A DNA stretch of 64,000 nucleotides from Arachidicoccus sp. BS20 (GCF_001659705.1 NZ_CP015971.1:3413029-3477028), one strand, 5' to 3'; positions 25,339-35,604 are shown, counted from the stretch's first letter. The notes: generated by a model not told the origin, from the sequence alone. Program-made: numbers and translations.

Positions 25339-27912
25339 TTAAAAATTAGGAACGATTAATACCCGGATACCGTTTGTTGGAATCTCCGGATGATTCAAAT
25401 ACGTGAAACGGTGTATGTAATCGATTCTTATCAGTTTTAAAATATTCATTATGCCGAAGCCGCCCTCTACATAAGGTGTTTTACCCAGAGGAAAGGTACT
25501 CGGCAATCCGTTTGTTGTAGGGAACAACATTTGGTTGGGATTTTTTGCCGGATTATTCTCGTCGCGCAATCCACCATATAAAACCTTTCCTTCAACTACT
25601 TCACGGAATTTCAGTTTTTTCAGCAAAGGTATTTTATTAAACAGAAATCCGTTAAGATAATAATCGCCCATTAGACTTACATAGTGGTCGCTGGCAAATT
25701 CCAAAAAGTTCATGAGGTTGTACGACTGCAACTGATAGGCGTATGTTTGGTTGGCATGCGGCAACTGGAGCAAAGGGTATGGCAGCTTACCAAACATATA
25801 TCCGCCTGCCAAGGTAAAATCGGCATAGCCGAATTGCGACAACAGGAAGCGTTTGAAAATGTTTGCGTCTATGTTGTTATAATTGTATTGTCCGCCCAAA
25901 AATCCTTTGAAACCTGCCGTATATTTCAATTGAAATATTGGATGTTGGTTGAGTAACGGAACGCGGTAAATCTTCCCCTGATAAAATATTTCGTGCGGCG
26001 CATAGCGTAGCGTAAGATTTATACTGCTCGATGTTATACTTTGTTGGCTCAGCGGCGGTACCGGCTGGTTGGGATACAAAAATGCCAGTGTGCCGGCTGC
26101 AAACTGTTTCCAATATGTGTAATTCAAATCCCACGAAAAATGGTTTTGAAACTCTTTTACGTAATCTATTTTAAAGAAATTGTTGTACAGCCATTTGTCG
26201 TTATTGCCACGCTTGAACGAAAGTAAGAAGTTATTTTCCTGTACAAATTGTAATTGTTGTCCGGGAATTTGCGTTTCCTTTTGATAGCTTACGCGCACAT
26301 AGTTTTGCGGGAACTGGTAAATAGATTTGTTATTGATAGAATAGGTGGCGCTTCCGAAATATTTCCAGCGTTTATCTTTAAAGCCATAAGCACCATAACC
26401 TTCAAAATAGTATCGCTTGCTCAAACGCGGCGTGGTACGACCGCCAAGTCTTAAACGGAAACCTTCGACCGGATTGAAACTATAAAACGCATTTGCCGGA
26501 CCTACTTCTGCCGGACCCACCTGTTTGTAACCTGCGAGGAAAAATGTAAGCCAGTCCATCAGGTTTCTGAACGATTTCATGTGCGACAAACTATCAACGT
26601 TTTGGTATGTGAGCGATTCTGCTCTTGTTAAAGTATCAAAACGGTTTTGTGCCCAAAATTCGGAACTTTGATTCATGGCGGAATCCTGTACTATTTCACT
26701 TGAACCCTTAAAGATAGCGGAAGGTATTTCTTTGTTAATATCAAAATCTTTATACATCACTACGCGCTCGCCGTATAAACCCATGCCTTTTTTGAAAATA
26801 CCGAAGTCGCCTACAATATCGCTTTTTGTAAGCAGGTATTTTCCATCGTTGCGCCTTGTGAAATCAAGCTGGATACGCATTGAGCGCAGGAAGTTAAAGT
26901 TGATGCCATTGGGCGAATAAAGTCTTACACGTTGTACGGCATAGTGCCCGTCAAGTGTTACATACATCGTTCCTCTGAAGAGCATATCCTGCGGATTGCG
27001 CGGCTGAAAAGAAAGTTGCACTTGCTTAACGCCGTCAATCATTACGGTATCGCCCAGAAAGAACATATAAAATGTGGGCGCCATATTGGAAATAGGACTG
27101 AGGAATTGGTTGGTAAAAAGCGTAATATTATTGTCATAAATATCCACATCGGCATACAAGGCTTTGAGCCAGCTTGTAATACCTTTTGTATCTATGAAGT
27201 CGCCAAAATCTACCGTATTGTGTCCCGTAATAATTTTTTTGGAATTTTCGGGCTTCTTCCTGTAATAATTCTGCGAGCTTACTTCATCTAAATAAATAGG
27301 TACGATGCTTTTGCCGGGAACTGTTGTCGTATCTTGATTGTCCAGCAGAAACTTGTATTTCTGCATGAATTTGGAGTCTTTTATTTTTTCGGAAAAATTG
27401 CTGATGGACATTACCATTTTGTCGTATTCGCTATACTGCGCATATTCATACGAGTTCATTCTGTTTTCGTCGCGGTGTGCGATTACTTGTCTTATCAGTT
27501 CTACTGCCGGATTTCCTTTGTTACGGTATTTCCGTTTGGTATTGCCTACGGTTACATCTTGCAGCGAGCGAGAATCTGCATTGAGTGCCATATTCACTTC
27601 TTGCTCTGCAACATTAAAATTAATGTTCAGAGAGCTTGTTTTATAGCCTATGTACGAAAACTCGAGATGCGTATTCGTAAGAAATTTCTGCGAAGCAATT
27701 AAAGAATAATGCCCGGAAGAATCGGTGCGTACTCCTCCGGAACCTTTGAAATATACGCTCACATTTGCAATAGGAGCGCGCGTTGCCGAATCCACCACCG
27801 TGCCTCGTATAATGATGGACGATGATTGAGCATTTGCCAAATAACTTAAAGAAAATACTATTGAAAGAATTAAAAAAATTCTTTTAAAAATAGCTTGAGA
27901 ATGAAAATTCAT
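25339..27912 (-). CDS. DUF5686 outer-membrane protein with carboxypeptidase-like regulatory domain
   Basis: 857 residues. A signal peptide (about residues 1-28) is followed by a CarboxypepD_reg-like domain (about 30-115; IIIRGTVVDSATRAPIANVSVY) and a long region ending in many amphipathic beta strands and a C-terminal phenylalanine (VLIVPNF), as in outer-membrane beta-barrels. I recognise the DUF5686 type. It lies inside the sphingolipid operon, 11 nt behind the GtrA-like gene and 74 nt before the phosphatidyltransferase gene. A role in moving or using sphingolipids in the outer membrane is possible but unproven. Confidence 0.8.
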   Translation of the reverse strand: MNFHSQAIFKRIFLILSIVFSLSYLANAQSSSIIIRGTVVDSATRAPIANVSVYFKGSGGVRTDSSGHYSLIASQKFLTNTHLEFSYIGYKTSSLNINFNVAEQEVNMALNADSRSLQDVTVGNTKRKYRNKGNPAVELIRQVIAHRDENRMNSYEYAQYSEYDKMVMSISNFSEKIKDSKFMQKYKFLLDNQDTTTVPGKSIVPIYLDEVSSQNYYRKKPENSKKIITGHNTVDFGDFIDTKGITSWLKALYADVDIYDNNITLFTNQFLSPISNMAPTFYMFFLGDTVMIDGVKQVQLSFQPRNPQDMLFRGTMYVTLDGHYAVQRVRLYSPNGINFNFLRSMRIQLDFTRRNDGKYLLTKSDIVGDFGIFKKGMGLYGERVVMYKDFDINKEIPSAIFKGSSEIVQDSAMNQSSEFWAQNRFDTLTRAESLTYQNVDSLSHMKSFRNLMDWLTFFLAGYKQVGPAEVGPANAFYSFNPVEGFRLRLGGRTTPRLSKRYYFEGYGAYGFKDKRWKYFGSATYSINNKSIYQFPQNYVRVSYQKETQIPGQQLQFVQENNFLLSFKRGNNDKWLYNNFFKIDYVKEFQNHFSWDLNYTYWKQFAAGTLAFLYPNQPVPPLSQQSITSSSINLTLRYAPHEIFYQGKIYRVPLLNQHPIFQLKYTAGFKGFLGGQYNYNNIDANIFKRFLLSQFGYADFTLAGGYMFGKLPYPLLQLPHANQTYAYQLQSYNLMNFLEFASDHYVSLMGDYYLNGFLFNKIPLLKKLKFREVVEGKVLYGGLRDENNPAKNPNQMLFPTTNGLPSTFPLGKTPYVEGGFGIMNILKLIRIDYIHRFTYLNHPEIPTNGIRVLIVPNF

Positions 27913-27923
27913 GTAAGCGTTTC

Positions 27924-28295
27924 TTATTTAAAAACAAATCTTCTTTGCAAAAGATAATTATAAAATATACCGACTGTTGTTGCCACAATTGCCATTGAAA
28001 CCCAATAAGGCAGCGCCGGAAATGCAATTAACATTGCTCTGTAACCGTAGTAGTTGAGCAAAAAATTTCCGCCCCATACTAAGATATATCTTACCAGTCT
28101 TATTGCCACTTTATTGTGTTTTTCGAAAACCCATTTTTTGTTTACAAAAAAATTAGCTGCGCCACCCACAATTAACCCGATAACTCTTGCTTCAATTTTG
28201 GGTACGCCAATCAATTCTACCAAAAGCATTGTTGTGATAAAATCTATTGCCGTTGAACCTATTGCAGATGCCTGCGCTTTTAAAAAAGTAATCAT
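27924..28295 (-). CDS. GtrA-like membrane protein in the sphingolipid operon
   Basis: 123 residues, four membrane helices, with NFFVNKKWVFEK in the centre and YNYLLQRRFVFK at the C-terminus, both typical for GtrA-like proteins. It begins one base after the end of the PgpA-type gene. A flippase-like role for a lipid intermediate would fit the operon, but GtrA substrates are poorly known. It differs from the GtrA-like protein at 2.3 kb, which is longer. Confidence 0.85.
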   Translation of the reverse strand: MITFLKAQASAIGSTAIDFITTMLLVELIGVPKIEARVIGLIVGGAANFFVNKKWVFEKHNKVAIRLVRYILVWGGNFLLNYYGYRAMLIAFPALPYWVSMAIVATTVGIFYNYLLQRRFVFK

Positions 28296-28751
28296 CTATA
28301 ACAAATGAAACACAAGTATTAATTGTAAAATAATATTCGCATAAATGCCGGCCAATACATCGTCTGCCATAACGCCCCAACCACCCGGGAATTTTTCCAT
28401 CCTGCGGATGTAGAAGGGTTTTGCAATGTCAAACACCCTGAACAAAATCAATGCCGCCAATGCCGTTTGCCATGTTACCGGAATCACAAATAAAGCAACA
28501 CACATTCCTAAAACCTCGTCCAGCACTACACGGTAGCTGTCTTTGCCCCAGATGGCTTCTACTTTATTGCTGCTCCATACGCCCAATACAAAAAGAACGA
28601 CGATGATAATGATTTGTGTAAAAATACCAATATCGAGTTTTGTTGAAACCCCATACCAAATTAAAACCGTGATAAGCGCTGCAACAGTTCCTCCGCCTTT
28701 CTTTACAAAGCCGACTCCGAAAAAGGTCGAGATGATTTTATGTATCAGCAT
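28296..28751 (-). CDS. Phosphatidylglycerophosphatase A family, probable phosphatidylinositol-phosphate phosphatase
   Basis: 151 residues, membrane protein. PgpA motifs are present: FVKKGGGTVAAL near the start, VVLDEVLGMCVAL in the middle, and FRVFDIAKPF with GWGVMADDVLAG near the end. In E. coli PgpA removes phosphate from phosphatidylglycerophosphate. In the Bacteroides inositol-lipid cluster a homologue is thought to dephosphorylate phosphatidylinositol phosphate, and this gene has the same company. It heads the seven-gene run to 22.3 kb and has a symmetric promoter/operator 48 nt upstream. Confidence 0.85.
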   Translation of the reverse strand: MLIHKIISTFFGVGFVKKGGGTVAALITVLIWYGVSTKLDIGIFTQIIIIVVLFVLGVWSSNKVEAIWGKDSYRVVLDEVLGMCVALFVIPVTWQTALAALILFRVFDIAKPFYIRRMEKFPGGWGVMADDVLAGIYANIILQLILVFHLL

Positions 28752-28798
28752 TTCTTTGATAAGTTAAGCGCCTTACAAGGGTTTATACAAATCGGCTG

Positions 28799-28841
28799 CA
28801 AAGTTAAACAATTGTTTAAATTAAACAAGCGTTTAACTTTG
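28799..28841 (-). promoter_or_regulatory. Symmetric double palindrome over the pgpA-operon promoter
   Basis: Two TTAAAC-N4-GTTTAA palindromes (28804-28819 and 28821-28836) lie one base apart. They are enclosed by an outer inverted repeat, CAAAGTTAAAC (28799-28809) and GTTTAACTTTG (28831-28841). On the minus strand the left edge reads TAACTTTG, a -7 box, with TTG 19 nt upstream, giving a full promoter for pgpA that is covered by the palindromes. The plus strand carries the mirror-image promoter. This is the layout expected of a dimeric repressor operator. Confidence 0.65.
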
Positions 28842-28889
28842 TTTTTAAGTTTATTACAAGAAACCGACAAAGTTCCTGATTGATTGCTG

Positions 28890-29870
28890 CTATAATTGCT
28901 TACTGCTAAGCAGCCAGTCAATTGTTTGCTGTAAGCCGCTTTGTAAATTGTATTCAGGTGTAAAACCTAAATCCTCTTTTACTTTATCAATGTTACATTG
29001 CCAGCCGGATGTAAGTTCCTGCAATTTGTCTTTGTTCAGAATAGAATTTCGGCGAGGAAACAATTTTTCCATGTAAGTAACGCCGGATGTAACCAGTGAG
29101 TTGGGAATATGCAACTTGATTGTTTTTTTATGCAGTATATTTTTTGCGATATTGGCAAACTCGTAACGGTCATAATTGTTGCCATCGGTAAGAATATAGG
29201 CTCCGCCGTTTTTGCCGCTTTCCAATGAAAGAATAATAGCGTTGCAGACGTCCGTAACATGAATAAATGTCAATTGTTGCGGTGCTTTGCCAATGTAAAG
29301 TTCCCAGCCTTTTTTGACCATTTGAATAATCATCAGCAAATCTTTTTCTCTTGGTCCATAAACTGCTGTCGGGCGAAGGGAAATTAAAGGGAGCGAATTT
29401 ATTTTAGTTAATTCCTGTTCGGAAAGCAATTTGCTTTTTCCGTAAAAAGTAATGGGATGTGCAACGGAATTTTCTGTAATCAATTCATTATTTTCCGAAG
29501 GTCCCATTGCCGCAAGACTACTTACAAAAACAAATTTCTGCAAATCTTTATTTGCCTGTAAAGCGGCATTGGCAAGGTTTACAGAGAGTTGTGCATTCGA
29601 TTTGTTATAATCGTTTTGCGTTTTTGCTTTGGTAGTTCCCGCAACGTGTGCGATGTGTGTGATATTATTTTCTTTGAGAAGTTCAATTAATTTCTCTTCA
29701 TTAAAATAATCGGGATAAACATACGAAATGTTCAACCCTTTGAGTGCATCAAGATTGCTGCTTTTGCGCACGGCGGCAAATACTTTATAGCCTTTTTGCA
29801 ATGCCATTTCGACCAAATGCGAACCCACAAAGCCATTTGCGCCGGTTATCAGCAATCTTTTTTCACTCAT
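28890..29870 (-). CDS. NAD(P)-dependent epimerase/reductase-like protein, candidate for the reductive step of ceramide synthesis
   Basis: 326 residues. Rossmann motif ITGANGFVGSHL (about residues 7-18) and the catalytic Y-x3-K in FYGKSK (about residues 142-147) put it in the extended SDR family. In Caulobacter a protein of this kind (CerR) reduces the keto intermediate of ceramide synthesis. Here the gene overlaps the GNAT-like ceramide synthase candidate by 4 nt (ATGA-type), and spt lies just upstream, so the same step is the best guess. A nucleotide-sugar epimerase is the alternative. Confidence 0.75.
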   Translation of the reverse strand: MSEKRLLITGANGFVGSHLVEMALQKGYKVFAAVRKSSNLDALKGLNISYVYPDYFNEEKLIELLKENNITHIAHVAGTTKAKTQNDYNKSNAQLSVNLANAALQANKDLQKFVFVSSLAAMGPSENNELITENSVAHPITFYGKSKLLSEQELTKINSLPLISLRPTAVYGPREKDLLMIIQMVKKGWELYIGKAPQQLTFIHVTDVCNAIILSLESGKNGGAYILTDGNNYDRYEFANIAKNILHKKTIKLHIPNSLVTSGVTYMEKLFPRRNSILNKDKLQELTSGWQCNIDKVKEDLGFTPEYNLQSGLQQTIDWLLSSKQL

Positions 29871-30997
29871 ATTTGTTTTTCGTAAATTCTGTAACGTTTG
29901 TAAATTTTTCCGTTGATGTCTTCAATAGCTTTGCGCATAAGCAAATTATCTTCCAAAATCCATGATGCTTCTACCTCTTCGATGCGATTGCTTTTGACAA
30001 CATTGTCAATAATAGTTGAATAAAAATTCATTTCAATGCCCGCTTTGCGGTAACCTTCCACTACCCCAAGCAGCAGAATGCGCAAAGATTTTACTTTGTT
30101 TTTTCCTGTAAGTAACTTGAAAATTCCTGTGGGAAATAATCGTCCGCGTTTCACTTTTATCAGCGTTTCATTGATATTCGGCAAAGCCAGGGCAAATCCT
30201 ATAATTTTACCTTCATGCTCTGCTACAACGCAATAGTCGGGGTCAAGCACCAGTTTCATATCTTTTGCCATGTAGGCAAATTCTGTATCTGTAAGCGGCG
30301 AAAAACCAAGATTTTTATCCCAGGCCGAATTATAGACGCCTTTGATTTTTGCGGCTTCATTCTTAAAATCTTTCATATTGATTTTGCGAATGGTAATGTT
30401 GCGGTCGTGCAAACGTTTTTGCATCAAATCGTGCAGTCGCCGCATACGGGTATCGTTGTAGGTGGCTTTTAGAAACTGGTAAGCCAAAATATCCGTTTGC
30501 TTTGTGAAACCGTTTTCTTCTACCAAATGCTGATAATAGGGTGCGTTGTAGGTCATCATTATTTTTGACGGACTATCGAAGCCTTCGGTTTGTAAACCGC
30601 AAGGTTCATTAGTTGAAGGGTTTACCGGTCCTATTATTTTCCCCGTAACGCCTTTGTCTTTCAGCCATTTTGCAGCTTCATCAAATAAAAGCCTGGCAGT
30701 TTCGCTGTCATCGATACAATCGAAAAAACCGAAGAAGCCGTCGTTGCTATTGTAATATTTATTGTGGTTTTTGTTGATGATTGCGGCAATTCTTCCTACA
30801 ATTTTGTCTTCGTCATAAGCAAGAAATTTTTGAATTTCGCCATTTTCGTGAAAAGGATGCTTGCCCGGCGTCAACAAATCTCTTTGTGCAATGAATAATT
30901 CGGGAACATAATTTGAGTCGTTTTTGTACAAATCGTGTGGAAAATCTACAAACAGTTTCAATTGCTTTGCTGAATTTGCAGGCACTATTTTCTTCAT
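29867..30997 (-). CDS. GNAT-type acyltransferase, candidate bacterial ceramide synthase
   Basis: 376 residues, soluble. The protein has two halves with acetyltransferase-like character; the second (about residues 235-370) includes DYCVVAEHEGKIIGFALALP and GVVEGYRKAGIEMNFY, close to the GNAT acetyl-CoA-binding region. From published work on Caulobacter, bacterial ceramide synthase is a GNAT-like protein next to spt and an epimerase-like reductase; this triplet shows the same company. It would attach a fatty acyl group to the amino group of the sphingoid base or its keto form. Assignment rests on context and family. Confidence 0.75.
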   Translation of the reverse strand: MKKIVPANSAKQLKLFVDFPHDLYKNDSNYVPELFIAQRDLLTPGKHPFHENGEIQKFLAYDEDKIVGRIAAIINKNHNKYYNSNDGFFGFFDCIDDSETARLLFDEAAKWLKDKGVTGKIIGPVNPSTNEPCGLQTEGFDSPSKIMMTYNAPYYQHLVEENGFTKQTDILAYQFLKATYNDTRMRRLHDLMQKRLHDRNITIRKINMKDFKNEAAKIKGVYNSAWDKNLGFSPLTDTEFAYMAKDMKLVLDPDYCVVAEHEGKIIGFALALPNINETLIKVKRGRLFPTGIFKLLTGKNKVKSLRILLLGVVEGYRKAGIEMNFYSTIIDNVVKSNRIEEVEASWILEDNLLMRKAIEDINGKIYKRYRIYEKQI

Positions 30998-31030
30998 TCC
31001 GAAAAAATTTGTTTGTGGTTTAAAAGATGA

Positions 31031-31078
31031 AATTGCCTAAGTTCTCGTTATTTTAATGACAAACGAACTTAGGCAATT
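31031..31078 (-). terminator. Strong hairpin between spt and the ceramide synthase candidate
   Basis: A perfect 14-bp stem (AATTGCCTAAGTTC, 31031-31044, with GAACTTAGGCAATT, 31065-31078) lies in the 149-nt gap. On the minus strand it is followed by TCATCTTTT, a weak T-run, so it could be a terminator, a partial terminator or an mRNA-stabilising stem. Confidence 0.6.
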
Positions 31079-31146
31079 CCGGTTATTGTTACTATGCAAA
31101 TGTATTTCAAAATAGCTTTTGAACAAACTTTACTCGTATTATTCGG

Positions 31147-32427
<1,281 letters not shown>

Positions 32428-32485
32428 TTAATCTACAACACAGGTATAGTCGTAATACCTTTATGAAATAATAAAAAAATAATAT

Positions 32486-32527
32486 AGAACACCTTTAAGT
32501 GGAAAAAAATTACACTTAACAAGTTCT
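32486..32527 (-). other. Two-part hairpin in the long spt leader
   Basis: Outer arms AGAAC/GTTCT (32486-32490, 32523-32527) enclose an internal loop and a 7-bp stem TTAAGTG/CACTTAA (32495-32501, 32513-32519). Not followed by a T-run on the minus strand, so a regulatory fold is as likely as a terminator. Confidence 0.4.
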
Positions 32528-32572
32528 ATCAAAAATACTTAATCAACTGAGTAGATACCATACACCCATCTG

Positions 32573-32580
32573 CAAAGATA
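32573..32580 (-). promoter_or_regulatory. Possible -7 box for spt
   Basis: Minus strand TATCTTTG, 208 nt upstream of the spt ATG. No -33 element at the right distance. Confidence 0.35.
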
Positions 32581-32694
32581 AAGATTCATTTATATATTGG
32601 TAACGAAAATTTAAATATCGGTAAAATAATCCCGCTTCAGCAACTTGTTAGGCGTTTAAAATCTTTATTCATAAATATCAATTATCTTAGCTGC

Positions 32695-33348
32695 ATGATA
32701 GTGAATTTAAGCGAAAAACACAGCCTTGTAAGTAACTGGGTAAGCGAATTGCGTGATGTAAAAGTGCATGACGACCGGTTGCGTTTCCGCCGGAATCTGG
32801 AGCGAATAGGAGAGGTCGCGGCATTTGAAATCAGTAAATTATTGCCGTGGAAAGAGACCGAAGTGCAAACGCCGTTGGGTATTCACAGGAGTAAGATATT
32901 GAGTGAGCAGCCTATTGTTGCTACCATTTTGCGTGCAGGCTTGGCAATGCACCAGGGAGTGCTCAATTATTTTGATAAAGCGGATAATGCCTTTGTATCG
33001 GCGTTTCGAAAGCATAACGCTGATGGTAGTTTTGACATTGTGTTGGATTATGTAAGCAGCCCGTCCATCGAAAACCGCGTATTGATTATTTCAGACCCTA
33101 TGCTGGCAACGGGAACTTCTCTTGCGAAAACGATTGTTGCTTTAAAAAAATTGGGTACGCCTTCAAAAATCTATATTGTAGCCGCGATTGCCTGTACACG
33201 GGGAATTGAAAAATTGAAAGAGGTTCTGGGAGAGGATATTTGTCTTTGGTGCGGAGACATAGATACTGTGCTGAATGAAAAAGGTTATATTATTCCCGGA
33301 TTGGGCGATGCCGGCGATTTGGCTTATGGAGAAAAGCTTCAGCATTAA
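32695..33348 (+). CDS. upp: Uracil phosphoribosyltransferase
   Basis: 217 residues. It salvages uracil to UMP with PRPP. The PRPP loop ISDPMLATGTSLAKT (about residues 141-155) and the C-terminal uracil-binding GLGDAGDLAYG are present. A TATCTTAG box ends 4 nt before the ATG, so the mRNA may be nearly leaderless. Followed by an unrelated secreted protein. Confidence 0.95.
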   Translation: MIVNLSEKHSLVSNWVSELRDVKVHDDRLRFRRNLERIGEVAAFEISKLLPWKETEVQTPLGIHRSKILSEQPIVATILRAGLAMHQGVLNYFDKADNAFVSAFRKHNADGSFDIVLDYVSSPSIENRVLIISDPMLATGTSLAKTIVALKKLGTPSKIYIVAAIACTRGIEKLKEVLGEDICLWCGDIDTVLNEKGYIIPGLGDAGDLAYGEKLQH

Positions 33349-33414
33349 ATTTAGCATAAGTTTTGTTGGTAACTCGGTGTATGCAACTATTTTTGTTTTG
33401 AAATTAAAGACTAC

Positions 33415-34836
33415 ATGAATTATACTTTGTTAAAAAAGATTATCTTATCACTTGTTGTGTTCCTTTGTGCGTTTGATTTTGCCGCTCATGCGCAAGATGT
33501 CAACAGCAATCATTTTATATATATACAGGCAAAAAGTAAACAGCCCTTTTACGTTATTCTCAATAGTAAAGTATATAGTTCATCTACCATTGGTTATTTA
33601 ATTATTCCCAAGCTGAAAAACGGGAGCTATAATTTAAGAATAGGTTTCCCAAAACAATCTGCACCGGAGCAAAATTTTACCTGTGTGGTAAATAATGCTG
33701 ATGTGGGATATTCTTTGCAAAAAAACGATGAGGGCAATTTAGGCTTGTTAGACCTTCAGTCCCGGAAATTTGTTGCATCCGGCGGAGTTACCACATTGGA
33801 AGACCAATACATTGGAACAAATACGGCGGAGACTAATACAGCTTCTGCAAACCCACAGCAGAACAGTACGCAGACATCTTCCGCTTTTGGAGATATGCTT
33901 TCTTCGGCAGCAAACGATTCAACTTTGAACAAACCGGCGGTTGCAGCGACACCCAAAGCGGTTATGAGCGCTCCGGTAGAAAAAACAGTTGCCGATAATT
34001 TTGGAAAAAATCCGCAGGAAGATACCAAAGCTGTGATTGCGGCATCTACGGACAGTAACCTGAAAGCCGGCGATTTGGGCGATACGAATGAAACATATGG
34101 TGTTATCAAATCGTCCGAAACCAACAGCGGTGGCAGTCAGCAAATGACTTTTGTCCTGTTCAATACCCGTTCGACAGATACAGTACAAATTGTGATTCCG
34201 GGGAAAGTATCGGCGCAGCCCCAAACAGCAAATGCTTCCGGCGATAATGAAGATGAATCATCAAGTTCGAAAACGGAGCAGAGTAATAATAATAGTTTGG
34301 CTTTGTTTACTAATACAGATAGCGGTGATACCGTTGAAAGCAGCAACACTCCGTCGAAACATCAAAAAAGAAATAAAAAACAGCGGGAGGAAAATTTATT
34401 AAATATGGAAGCCAACAGCGATGCTGCCGGAGACACTTCCAAAGATGTAAACAACCCATTTTATAAAAAAGATAATACAGACATAAAAAGCGCGGACGAT
34501 AATATTGCTTCTCAGTCAATTGAAACATCGGCGGCGGCTACGCCCTGCGACAATCCGGTGTCGGACAAAGAGTTGGCTAAGCTGCAAAAGAAAATGATTG
34601 GCAAAAGTAATGACGATGCTATGCTGGCGCTTGTGGACAAGTCTTTAAAAGGGAAATGTATTACTACACAGCAAGTAAAGCAATTAGGAACTTTGTTTCT
34701 GTCTGATGCAGGACGTTTTGCTCTTTATCAGGATGTTTATGGCAATGTTTCCGACAAAGAAAATTATGCTTCTTTGAAAAGCCAGTTGCTCGACAACTAT
34801 TTCAAAAAGCGCTTTACCGACATGCTTAATCAATAA
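33415..34836 (+). CDS. Secreted protein with low-complexity centre and DUF4476-like C-terminus
   Basis: 473 residues. Signal peptide up to about residue 26 (AAHAQ). Residues 30-120 form a beta-rich domain (FYVILNSKVYSSSTIGYLIIPKL and a glycine-asparagine ligand-like stretch); the middle (about 125-370) is Ser/Thr/Asn-rich and probably disordered; the last 90 residues, from CDNPVSDKELAKLQK with CITTQQVKQLGTLFLSD, resemble DUF4476. The stop codon directly touches the truA region. Function unknown; probably periplasmic or at the cell surface. Confidence 0.75.
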   Translation: MNYTLLKKIILSLVVFLCAFDFAAHAQDVNSNHFIYIQAKSKQPFYVILNSKVYSSSTIGYLIIPKLKNGSYNLRIGFPKQSAPEQNFTCVVNNADVGYSLQKNDEGNLGLLDLQSRKFVASGGVTTLEDQYIGTNTAETNTASANPQQNSTQTSSAFGDMLSSAANDSTLNKPAVAATPKAVMSAPVEKTVADNFGKNPQEDTKAVIAASTDSNLKAGDLGDTNETYGVIKSSETNSGGSQQMTFVLFNTRSTDTVQIVIPGKVSAQPQTANASGDNEDESSSSKTEQSNNNSLALFTNTDSGDTVESSNTPSKHQKRNKKQREENLLNMEANSDAAGDTSKDVNNPFYKKDNTDIKSADDNIASQSIETSAAATPCDNPVSDKELAKLQKKMIGKSNDDAMLALVDKSLKGKCITTQQVKQLGTLFLSDAGRFALYQDVYGNVSDKENYASLKSQLLDNYFKKRFTDMLNQ

Positions 34837-34842
34837 TTGCGG

Positions 34843-35604
34843 ATGCCTCGTTATTTTTTAGAACTTCAATATAAAGGCACTGCATACAAAGGGTTCCAAT
34901 CGCAACCGAATATGGCAACTATCCAAGGCGAAGTTGAAAAAGCATTGCAGACATTTCTTCAGAAATCTGTGAGTCTTACCACTTCGTCTCGTACGGATGC
35001 CGGAGTTCATGCCTTGCAAAATTTTTTTCATTTCGATACGGATATCGTTCTTTCCCCAAAAATCTTATACAATCTCAATGCAATTTTGCCGAATGATATT
35101 GTATTGAAAAACCTCTGTGAAGTAGGAGAAGATCGGCATTCGCGTTTTGACGCTGCATCAAGAGTATATCAATATTATTTGTATTTCGAAAAAAATCCTT
35201 TTTTGGCAGATAGAGCATATTTTTATCCGTTTAAACTTGATAAAGACAAGCTGCAACAGACTGCGGACATTCTTAAATCATACAAAGATTTTACTACATT
35301 TTCCAAACGAAACACGCAGGTACATACATTTATTTGTGATATAAAAAATTCCCTTTGGTTTGAAAAAGACGAATGCCTTGTTTACCGTGTGGAAGCCAAC
35401 CGCTTTTTACGCGGCATGGTACGCGCTTTAGTAGGTACAATGCTGAAAGTGGGGCGAGGCTCTATTTCCTTAGATGAATTTAAAAATATTATCGAAAGCA
35501 AAAACTGCACAAATGCCGATTTCTCAACACCCGCGCATGGCTTGTTTTTGATGGAAGTAAAATACCCCTTTGAGTTGAAAGGGAGTGGGAAAATAAATCT
35601 ATGA
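34843..35604 (+). CDS. truA: tRNA pseudouridine(38-40) synthase
   Basis: 253 residues. It makes pseudouridine at positions 38-40 of tRNA anticodon arms. The catalytic aspartate is in SSRTDAGVHALQN (about residues 50-60), and DFTTFSKRN and EANRFLRGMVRALVGTML are family motifs. A TTG at 34837 also keeps the frame; the ATG at 34843 (MPRYFLELQYKGT) is chosen because it fits the family N-terminus. It starts 6 nt after the previous stop, so the two genes are probably co-transcribed. Confidence 0.95.
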   Translation: MPRYFLELQYKGTAYKGFQSQPNMATIQGEVEKALQTFLQKSVSLTTSSRTDAGVHALQNFFHFDTDIVLSPKILYNLNAILPNDIVLKNLCEVGEDRHSRFDAASRVYQYYLYFEKNPFLADRAYFYPFKLDKDKLQQTADILKSYKDFTTFSKRNTQVHTFICDIKNSLWFEKDECLVYRVEANRFLRGMVRALVGTMLKVGRGSISLDEFKNIIESKNCTNADFSTPAHGLFLMEVKYPFELKGSGKINL

